A stretch of 5,619 nucleotides of DNA from Cyanobacteria bacterium UBA1186 (GTDB taxonomy: Bacteria; Cyanobacteriota; Vampirovibrionia; Gastranaerophilales; Gastranaerophilaceae), in NCBI GenBank assembly GCA_002309875.1, contig DBYM01000063.1:386-6004 (forward strand), read 5' to 3'. Position numbers and translations under genes: made by a program. The notes beneath the pieces are model-generated. The model saw only the letters and a list, made by a program, of their open reading frames with translations. It was not told where the DNA came from and made no database searches. Each line of letters begins with the position of its first letter. The stretch's first letter is position 1. Positions 1 through 5,251 of this stretch are shown here, in pieces.

Positions 1-24
1 TATCTTACATCTTACAAAGCTTTC

Positions 25-52
25 AGTCCTCATTAGAGGGCTTTTTATTTTT
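25..52 (+). terminator. Rho-independent terminator of an off-window + strand gene
   Basis: The arms AGTCCTC (25-31) and GAGGGCT (36-42) pair over 7 bp, with one G-T wobble, around an ATTA loop. They are followed by a T-rich tail of five Ts, one A and five Ts (42-52). The T tract is on the + strand, so the hairpin stops transcripts arriving from the left, presumably from a + strand gene ending just before base 1. Read on the - strand the hairpin is followed by GAAAGCTTTG rather than a T tract, so it is a poor terminator for comEC. The T tail overlaps the comEC stop codon (45-47). Confidence 0.75.
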
Positions 53-2441
53 GAACATACTTCCTTCGCCTGATGTCATAGGTCAGGATTTTGAAACCAT
101 CTTTATTGAGTTTAAACCGTATTGAATTTTCAATATCAGTTCTCAGAATCTGACTGTTTTCAAGCAGTGAGAGAATGTACATTGAAGGGTGTCCGAACTT
201 GTTTTCGCCTGTTGATACAATTGAGTATTCGGGTGACATGTGTTTGACAAGTTCCCTGTCAAGACCGGTAAAAGCACCATGGTGCGGAACTTTCAGGACG
301 GTTAAGTTATGCGGAATATTGTTTTGGATTGCGTGCAGACTGTTAATACCGGCATCGCCCGTAAATAGCATGGTGAAGTTGTTGTATTCAAGCAGGGTTA
401 TTATTGAATTATCGTTGTCATATTTGTGTCCTGTTGTAATAAAATTCGTTAACTTTAGGCCTTTTTCGTCATAAACGGTTTGGTTATTTTCTGCTAAAAC
501 CATGTCTGTGTTTGTGTGTTTAACGGCCGAATAAACTTTCTTTGCCGATAGGGAGTCGTGATTCAGGTCATTTACGTACAATTTGCCGACTTTTATATTA
601 TTTAAAAGGTCTGCGGTGCCGCCGCTGTGGTCATTATCAAAGTGAGTAACTATAACGGCTTCGAGTTTTTTAATCCCCGTATCTTTGAAGTATTTAAGGA
701 CAATAATTTCAGCCTGAGATTTACCTTTGTTATATCCTGATTTTCCCGTGTCTATCATAAAGTATTTATTGGCGGGAGTTTTTATTAAGAAACAATCTGC
801 GTTTCCGACATCAAAGACCGTAATTTCGGGGGAACTGTTCGTTATATGAATTGTTGTAAGAGCAAGAAGGAGGGCAAGCGAAATTATTCCTGCGAGCAAT
901 TTGCGCAGATATTTTTCACGGAACTCTTTGTAAAGAAGTCCCGAAACACACAGCAGGATTACGTAATATATTATGATTTGGTATATGGCAGGGTGAGTTG
1001 TTTGTATTGAAGCATGCGGTAATTTTCCCCAAAAGTCCGAGATATTTATAAGAATATTTAACAAAGGATTTAATACGAAATCAAAGGTTTTGCAGATGAA
1101 ATCGGCAATCGGAGAAAATATTGCGAGGAGCGAACTGATAAAACCTCCAAAACTCAGCACCATAAGTATCGGAACACTCATTATATTTGCAAAAACCGAA
1201 TATACGCTGACGTTGTTAAAATAGAATATTTGTACGGGGATTACCCAAAGTTGTGCAATTATCGGGATTGTAACGGCGGATACAAGATAATCAAGGATTT
1301 TGTTCATTCTGACAAAGGCGGGAGCCATAATCAGGATTCCGAAAGTTACGATAAATGATAACTGAAAGCCGACGTCATTAATCCACATAGGGTTATAGAG
1401 AAGCATAAGGAGTGCGACAAATGAGAGCAGAGAGATACTGTGGGCATCTCTGTCAATCAGTTTGCCCGCAAGAACAAACAGAAGCATGCAGGCGGCTCTG
1501 ATGACCGAAGCGCCAAGTCCCGTCATCAGGGTATAAATCACTACCATCAGCATTCCTATTATGATTTTGGGTTTATAAGGTATTTTAAATAGGGACATTA
1601 TTATGAAGAAAAATCCGTAGATAAACGCAACATTCATTCCCGAAGCGGCTAAGATATGCAGTAATCCTGAATTTACGAATGATTGTTTTATGTTTGCGGG
1701 CGGGGAAATGGCATCATCGCCGAAGACAATTCCTCCCAAAATTTCAAGATTAGGCGAGGTTAGATATTTTGAATGAATATTGAGCACCTTTTCTCTGTAA
1801 TCGTTTATGCTTTGCATAATTTTGGCTTTTGGGGGTAAATTTTTATCAAGGATTTGAACGCTTTTTGCATAGAATACCGCATAAGTGTTGAAATTTCTGA
1901 GATAGTTACCGTAGTCAAACTGAGAAGGGTTACCTGCCTTAAAAGGGACTGAAAGTCTGCCTTGCAGGGTTGCGGAATTGTATAATTTTAATCCTTCAAA
2001 CGAGACGGGGTTATCGGGAAATGAGTTTATTGTGACAAGGACCTTCTCGTTTTTAAATGTTTCTTCAAGCGAGCCGATTTTAATTTTATTAACGTTGAAG
2101 AAAAATTTCGGTTTGTTTTCCGGCATACCTTGGGGTATTGAGATAATTGTTCCTGTGATTTGGGAATTTACGGGGGCGAGATTGAGTAAATCATCTGTAT
2201 TTTTAAGTCTGAGAGTTGTATTCAGGATTCCGAGGTAAAAAATTAAAACCCAGATGACAATGTATTTTAAAGGTAAAACATTTCGGATAATCAAAAAGAT
2301 TGCCGAGATTGAGATGAGCATTGAAAAAATAATTACGGAATTACTGAATGCTGCAAACAGGGCTAAAACATAGATGCCTGCAGTTATCAACATCAGCAGA
2401 TTTTTATTTTGACATATAACTGCGCATAATTTACCAAGCAC
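45..2441 (-). CDS. comEC: ComEC/Rec2 family DNA-uptake channel protein
   Basis: ComEC is the inner-membrane channel that passes single-stranded DNA into the cytoplasm during natural transformation. From the GTG start the protein has 798 residues, normal for the full three-part family. Residues about 15-75 hold three membrane segments. Residues about 80-205 are a soluble region matching the DUF4131/OB-like domain. Residues about 255-535 are the polytopic Competence domain, with signature GLLHILAASGMNVAF (259-273) and DVGFQLSF (356-363). Residues about 538-798 are a metallo-beta-lactamase domain with FDVGNADCFLI (543-553), HxDxDH (H600, D602, D604, H605), TGD (D696), PHHG (H720, H721) and GHPS (H751), so the metal site looks complete. 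The frame stays open to TTG at 2489 (814 residues), but GTG at 2441 has a GAGGTT site 3 bases upstream and lies 16 bp after the kdsC stop, so I prefer it. It is the second gene of a kdsC-comEC operon. The family call is very safe; the start is less certain. Confidence 0.95.
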   Translation of the reverse strand: MLGKLCAVICQNKNLLMLITAGIYVLALFAAFSNSVIIFSMLISISAIFLIIRNVLPLKYIVIWVLIFYLGILNTTLRLKNTDDLLNLAPVNSQITGTIISIPQGMPENKPKFFFNVNKIKIGSLEETFKNEKVLVTINSFPDNPVSFEGLKLYNSATLQGRLSVPFKAGNPSQFDYGNYLRNFNTYAVFYAKSVQILDKNLPPKAKIMQSINDYREKVLNIHSKYLTSPNLEILGGIVFGDDAISPPANIKQSFVNSGLLHILAASGMNVAFIYGFFFIIMSLFKIPYKPKIIIGMLMVVIYTLMTGLGASVIRAACMLLFVLAGKLIDRDAHSISLLSFVALLMLLYNPMWINDVGFQLSFIVTFGILIMAPAFVRMNKILDYLVSAVTIPIIAQLWVIPVQIFYFNNVSVYSVFANIMSVPILMVLSFGGFISSLLAIFSPIADFICKTFDFVLNPLLNILINISDFWGKLPHASIQTTHPAIYQIIIYYVILLCVSGLLYKEFREKYLRKLLAGIISLALLLALTTIHITNSSPEITVFDVGNADCFLIKTPANKYFMIDTGKSGYNKGKSQAEIIVLKYFKDTGIKKLEAVIVTHFDNDHSGGTADLLNNIKVGKLYVNDLNHDSLSAKKVYSAVKHTNTDMVLAENNQTVYDEKGLKLTNFITTGHKYDNDNSIITLLEYNNFTMLFTGDAGINSLHAIQNNIPHNLTVLKVPHHGAFTGLDRELVKHMSPEYSIVSTGENKFGHPSMYILSLLENSQILRTDIENSIRFKLNKDGFKILTYDIRRRKYVQK

Positions 2442-2444
2442 TGC

Positions 2445-2450
2445 AACCTC
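2445..2450 (-). promoter_or_regulatory. Ribosome binding site that decides the comEC start
   Basis: On the - strand GAGGTT lies in the short gap between the kdsC stop codon (2458-2460) and a GTG codon at 2439-2441, with 5 bases between GAGG and GTG. The alternative TTG at 2487-2489 has only a distant AGGG, 11 bases upstream, and would make the genes overlap by 32 bp. The site therefore favours GTG initiation. Confidence 0.6.
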
Positions 2451-2457
2451 GGAGACT

Positions 2458-3000
2458 TTACCGGTTATTTCCTTCGGCAACGGCGGCAATTTTTGCTATG
2501 CCCTGCGAATCAAGAATGAAATCGCATAATTCTCTTACTGCTCCGCGTCCGCCGTCTGTTGAAGATTTAAAATTACAAATTTCTTTAACCTCTTTTACGG
2601 CATCATTAGGACAGCAGGCAAGCCCGACCTTTTCGAGAATGCAGATATCGGGAAGGTCATCTCCCATATAGGCAACGTTTTCGTATTTAAGGTTATATTT
2701 GGTCATTATTTCTTCAAGTGCGGGTATTTTGTATTTTTGTCCCTGACGAAGTTCGGTTATATTAAGATTTTCTGCGCGGTGTTTTACCGTACCGTTGTTT
2801 CTTGCCGTAATTATGGCAGTTACAAACCCTGATTGCGCCATTCGGACAAGACCGTGTCCGTCTTTTACGTTGAAAGTCTTGTATTCAACCCCGTTTTCGT
2901 CGTATGTAACACTTCCGTCCGTCAGGACACCGTCGCAGTCAAGAGCAAGCAATTTAATCTTTTTTGCCGCCTGAACGGCACCGTCTTTTAATTCTGCCAT
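2458..3000 (-). CDS. kdsC: KdsC-type HAD phosphatase (Kdo 8-phosphate phosphatase)
   Basis: KdsC removes the phosphate from 3-deoxy-D-manno-octulosonate 8-phosphate to give Kdo, the sugar that joins lipid A to the LPS core; it acts in the cytoplasm. The 180-residue protein has the usual length of this capless (C0) HAD family. Motif I is DCDGVLTDG (21-29, nucleophile D21 and acid/base D23), motif II is the Thr of IITAR (63-67), the motif III Lys lies in QGQKYK (86-91), and motif IV is MGDDLPD (112-118). The tail GGRGAVRE (150-157) is the family's typical C-terminal signature. The ATG has a strong GGAG site 6 bases upstream (3007-3010). It is followed by comEC, 16 bp away if comEC starts at GTG 2441. 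Some relatives dephosphorylate other nonulosonic or keto-sugar acids, and no other Kdo gene is in the window, so the exact substrate is less certain than the family. Confidence 0.92.
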   Translation of the reverse strand: MAELKDGAVQAAKKIKLLALDCDGVLTDGSVTYDENGVEYKTFNVKDGHGLVRMAQSGFVTAIITARNNGTVKHRAENLNITELRQGQKYKIPALEEIMTKYNLKYENVAYMGDDLPDICILEKVGLACCPNDAVKEVKEICNFKSSTDGGRGAVRELCDFILDSQGIAKIAAVAEGNNR

Positions 3001-3124
3001 AATATACTCCTTGTTTGTTTAAATAAATTATACAACAAAATACTCCTCTCGTATGATTTCATCAAAATGTTGTTAAAGATTTTATGTGAAATTCCGATAG
3101 AATTAGTGTTAAAAAGGAATATTA
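3001..3124. other. Divergent intergenic region between kdsC and the 94-residue gene
   Basis: These 124 AT-rich bases hold the regulatory sequences of two divergent genes. The kdsC side has GGAG (3007-3010) and TATAAT (3027-3032, - strand). The + strand side has AAGGA (3114-3118), 6 bases before the ATG at 3125, and a weak -10 candidate TAGAAT (3098-3103) without a convincing -35. An imperfect inverted repeat, CATCAAAAT (3060-3068) against ATTTTATG (3079-3086), lies between the two promoters and could be an operator, but it is AT-rich and may be chance. No RNA gene or riboswitch-like structure is evident. Confidence 0.5.
3027..3032 (-). promoter_or_regulatory. Putative -10 box of the kdsC-comEC promoter
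   Basis: Read on the - strand this is a perfect TATAAT. Transcription would start near 3020, leaving a leader of about 20 bases that contains the GGAG site. No good -35 hexamer stands 16-18 bp upstream, so the call rests on the -10 box and its position in the divergent gap. Confidence 0.5.
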
Positions 3125-3409
3125 ATGATACAACTATTACCCCAAGATGAAGCGCTGTTTCCTGACAGCACCTCTCCTGCCGATGCAGTGAATTACATAA
3201 ATTCGTATATTGAGAAGCATTCATGCGAAAAAATGAGCATAGATATCTCGTTTATGAACATTTTAGATGCCTGCTATGTCTCGACGCTTTGTTCCACAAA
3301 GCATTATATAAAGTACCCGAAAGGTAAAATCAGTTGGAAGGTCTCGTCGAAACTTGTTAAAGAGTTTAACAAGGATTTGGAACTCGGAAACTCGATTTAT
3401 AATTTATAA
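3125..3409 (+). CDS. Small protein of 94 residues, possibly a minimal STAS-like domain
   Basis: I do not recognise a named family. The gene looks real: ATG with AAGGA 6 bases upstream, its own upstream region divergent from kdsC, and a hydrophobic/charged pattern typical of a folded cytoplasmic protein with no signal peptide or membrane segment. The middle, MSIDISFMNILDACYVSTL (37-55), has the rhythm of the STAS fold's central strand and following helix (strand, then a conserved Asp/Ser loop, then helix). The end, GKISWKVSSKLVKEFNKDLE (67-86), resembles the next strand plus helix. A complete STAS domain has roughly 100-110 residues, so this would be a compact member with a shortened N-terminus. 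STAS proteins commonly act in anti-sigma or signalling partnerships, but no such partner is visible here, so the role is unknown. Its stop overlaps the convergent gene at 3404-4573 by 6 bp. Confidence is moderate that it is a gene, low for the fold. Confidence 0.7.
   Translation: MIQLLPQDEALFPDSTSPADAVNYINSYIEKHSCEKMSIDISFMNILDACYVSTLCSTKHYIKYPKGKISWKVSSKLVKEFNKDLELGNSIYNL
3353..3373. repeat. Perfect 9 bp inverted repeat with a 3-base loop
   Basis: CTTGTTAAA (3353-3361), GAG (3362-3364) and TTTAACAAG (3365-3373) form an exact hairpin. It lies inside the last part of the 94-residue gene, where it encodes the KLVKEFNK stretch, and also 31-51 bases past the stop of the convergent HEAT-like gene. 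On the - strand it is followed by only TTTC, so it would be at best a weak terminator for that gene; the stem is AT-rich. It could also be a chance palindrome. Confidence 0.5.
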
Positions 3410-4573
3410 GACCTTAATTATTTCTTTCAGTTCGGGAACTGTGACTGATTTAAGGGCTTCCTCCCTGTGTTTTTCGGTCAGCATATTTTTGCTTTTAAGG
3501 AGGTTGAGCGTTTTTAAAACCAAGGTCGGATTTTTGCTGTCAAGCATTGATTCCAATTCCTCGACCTCATCAACAAAGTCGAGAGCGAAAAACACGAAAT
3601 CGCTTCCATCGTACAATTCATCATAAAGCAGGCTTTTCAGCCTGTTCATATTTAGTCTGCCGAGTTGTGCATCTATACTTTTTACGGCATCTTTGGTGTT
3701 TTTGTCCGTGTCAAAGAGGTATTCTTCATTGGACGCAAGTTCCGAGAACTTTTCTTTTGCAAGTGCAAGAGCAACCGCACTCGTACTGTTCAGAGTGTTA
3801 TTAATAAGTTTTTCAAATACGCCCTGAAGGTCGTAATCGACCGCCGCAGACGGAGGGATTATGTCCGGAATGGCATTTATTATGTTGCAGAGGACAAGAA
3901 TACCCTGCTCAAAGTTTGTGTTAATCAACACTTCGACCGAAATTAAATACGGAATTTCCGATGCAATATTTTCGGACAATGAAGAGTTTTTCATCGTTTC
4001 AATAATTTGATTTACCGAATCTTTTGCTCCGAATGCGGTTAAAAACTTAACTCCCTCAAATTGTTCAAATTCGTCTTCCGATTTTAATTTCTCAAGCGCT
4101 TCTTCTTTTGAAACACTGTCATTCAGAATTGACAGAAGTTCTGTTGAATTGATCGCAAGCGGCTGAAAATCGGACTTCGCATATTCTCTTATTACGGGAA
4201 GCAACTCTTCAAAATTACCGTAAAAAGACAGGTACTTTGCTGAATATGCCTTTTCGGAATTGTTTCCGTTTAAATACAAATTTTTCATAACAGGGTAAAT
4301 TTCTTTTCCTCCGTATGAGTTCAGCACTTCTCCAAACATCATTTCATACGAAGGCGAATAGTATTTTAAAAGTGGCAGTATATTTTTGTAGTTTGAAGGA
4401 TTGCACGCCTTTTGGAGCCTTTTGGCGACGTTATCCTTTATAAAGTCAAACAAAAAATCGTCCTGTTTTACAAGTTTTTCAAATAAAGCGGTATCGGCAT
4501 TGTCTATCAGAGCCTTTGCAACAGGCTCGTACTCAGAAGGATTCTTTCCCGTGAGTTTCTTAATCAAATCCAT
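3404..4573 (-). CDS. HEAT-like alpha-helical repeat protein, function unknown
   Basis: The 389-residue protein appears to be built of amphipathic helices in pairs, with no signal peptide, membrane segment or catalytic motif. Repeat-like units are visible at about 63-100 (ILPLLKYYSP, then IYPVMKNLYL), 108-150 (AKYLSFYGNFEELLPVIREY, then PLAINSTELLSIL), 172-197 (FEGVKFLTAFGAKDSVNQII) and 326-362 (FVFFALDFVDEVEELESMLD, then LVLKTLNLLKSK). Leu/Ile spacing and the 'hydrophobic helix, short turn, hydrophobic helix' pattern fit HEAT/ARM-type solenoids, which usually serve as protein-binding scaffolds. The sequence is rich in Glu, Asp, Lys and Asn. The ATG at 4573 lies 15 bp after the stop of the SLOG gene and has only a weak GGG site 9 bases upstream, which fits an operon with translational coupling. 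No specific partner or pathway can be named; the nearest candidate is the SLOG protein. The gene call is firm, the fold likely. Confidence 0.85.
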   Translation of the reverse strand: MDLIKKLTGKNPSEYEPVAKALIDNADTALFEKLVKQDDFLFDFIKDNVAKRLQKACNPSNYKNILPLLKYYSPSYEMMFGEVLNSYGGKEIYPVMKNLYLNGNNSEKAYSAKYLSFYGNFEELLPVIREYAKSDFQPLAINSTELLSILNDSVSKEEALEKLKSEDEFEQFEGVKFLTAFGAKDSVNQIIETMKNSSLSENIASEIPYLISVEVLINTNFEQGILVLCNIINAIPDIIPPSAAVDYDLQGVFEKLINNTLNSTSAVALALAKEKFSELASNEEYLFDTDKNTKDAVKSIDAQLGRLNMNRLKSLLYDELYDGSDFVFFALDFVDEVEELESMLDSKNPTLVLKTLNLLKSKNMLTEKHREEALKSVTVPELKEIIKVL

Positions 4574-4588
4574 ATATTCAAACCCAAA

Positions 4589-5164
4589 TTAATCCAAGTA
4601 AAATACGGTAACGACTTTGTGATTTTCTTCGGCATACTCAACCGCATTATGAAGAGTTTTACTTGTGTGTGACAAGAAACAAATGAGTTGATTGCAATCG
4701 TCGATTATTTCTCTGTTGCAGACTCTTGAAGCATCTGCAAGTGTCATCATTGCTCTGTCGGAATGTTCAATAATATTCGGAACTCCGATTAATTGGTCCT
4801 GAACGTCGGACGGCTGCTGACCGATAGTCTGAGGCAGAATGACTTTTAATTTGTCAGGGTTGGATTTCATTGCACCTCTGATGGCTGCAGCGTTTGTTCC
4901 GCTTGAACCTCCTGATGTTATTATGATGTTACCCTGCATTACGAGTGCTGTCGTAAGAGTTTCAATCATCTGCTGATGAGTGATTGCAAGGTTTCTTGAC
5001 CCAATGATTGCGATTCTTTTGGCAGATTGCTTGATAGTTGCAAGTTCCATGGCCAATTCGTCAACCGTATCAGGCGAACTGTCTGCTTTATCCATATCTT
5101 CAATAGGAACCATAATGGACGGTTGCTGCTGCTCATCTTCAATAGAATCTAAAATTTCAATCAT
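4589..5164 (-). CDS. DprA-related SLOG-domain protein (cyanobacterial-type)
   Basis: This 191-residue protein has a variable acidic/Gln-Ser-rich N-terminus (1-48) and then one Rossmann-like SLOG domain. IAIIGSR (51-57) and TSGGSSGTNAAA (83-94) match the DprA motifs GSR and SGGAxGIDxxAH. RVCNREIIDDCNQLICFLSH (147-166) plus KTLHNAVEYAEENHKVVTVF (169-188) match DprA's 'RNRIIAGLS...SGSL.TA..A...GR.VFAVPG' end. DprA loads RecA on incoming single-stranded DNA during transformation, but this protein lacks DprA's N-terminal SAM-like and C-terminal winged-helix domains and the AH pair of the GIDxxAH motif, so that function should not be assumed. The ending and the LPQ (110-112) plus CNREII (149-154) motifs resemble a short family that I recall being labelled 'DNA recombination-mediator protein A' in cyanobacteria. 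SLOG domains bind nucleotide-derived ligands or nucleic acids. The ATG has AAGGTG 5 bases upstream. It heads a two-gene operon with the HEAT-like gene. Confidence 0.85.
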   Translation of the reverse strand: MIEILDSIEDEQQQPSIMVPIEDMDKADSSPDTVDELAMELATIKQSAKRIAIIGSRNLAITHQQMIETLTTALVMQGNIIITSGGSSGTNAAAIRGAMKSNPDKLKVILPQTIGQQPSDVQDQLIGVPNIIEHSDRAMMTLADASRVCNREIIDDCNQLICFLSHTSKTLHNAVEYAEENHKVVTVFYLD

Positions 5165-5214
5165 TGTATCACCTTCATTAATTGCAAATAATACGCCTTT
5201 TGTGTATGCTAGGA

Positions 5215-5220
5215 TATAAT
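5215..5220 (+). promoter_or_regulatory. Candidate -10 box of the helicase promoter
   Basis: A perfect TATAAT lies 31 bp before the helicase ATG, so the leader would be about 25 bases. The bases 16-18 bp upstream (near TACGCC) are a poor -35. A second, weaker pairing is TTGCAA (5182-5187) with TATGCT (5205-5210) at 17 bp spacing. The box sits inside the palindrome GATATAATATC (5213-5223). Confidence 0.5.
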
Positions 5221-5244
5221 ATCATAAAATCTTAATTTTGGAAA
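5216..5244 (-). promoter_or_regulatory. Candidate promoter of the SLOG-HEAT operon
   Basis: Read on the - strand, TTTCCA (5239-5244, 4 of 6 bases of TTGACA) stands 17 bp before TATTAT (5216-5221, 5 of 6 bases of TATAAT). Transcription would start near 5209, giving a leader of about 45 bases before the ATG at 5164. The -10 box overlaps the helicase -10 box on the other strand. Confidence 0.45.
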
Positions 5245-5251
5245 TAGGGGA

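Noticed and set aside
2..15. Tandem repeat of ATCTTAC, two copies
   Set aside because: Only two 7-base copies at the window edge, probably part of the end of an unseen gene; no basis for calling a repeat array or attachment site.
175..474. Open frame on the + strand inside comEC
   Set aside because: It lies fully antisense to the conserved metallo-beta-lactamase domain and has Cys/Ser/Pro-rich composition typical of a shadow frame.
1978..2238. Open frame on the + strand inside the N-terminal part of comEC
   Set aside because: Antisense shadow of a real coding region, with no ribosome site or recognisable motif.
2474..2488. Short CGGCAA/CGGCGGCAA direct repeat
   Set aside because: It falls in the codons for the Ala/Asn-rich kdsC C-terminus and is explained by amino-acid composition.
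2988..3224. Open frame of 78 residues on the - strand across the kdsC promoter region
   Set aside because: It overlaps the promoter and ribosome site of kdsC and the start of the small + strand gene, has no ribosome site I can see, and its composition does not look like a real protein.
3354..3946. Three overlapping + strand open frames opposite the HEAT-like gene
   Set aside because: They overlap one another in different frames, are antisense to a long intact gene, and carry no recognisable domain.
4589..5164. Calling the SLOG gene dprA, and the window a competence island
   Set aside because: The protein lacks key DprA domains and residues, and the three DNA-related genes are in separate transcription units with unrelated genes between them.
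4401..5219. Two + strand open frames opposite the HEAT-like and SLOG genes
   Set aside because: The frame reaching 5219 is Ser-rich and antisense to the SLOG motifs; the one at 4401-4592 is antisense to the start of the HEAT-like gene. Neither has support.
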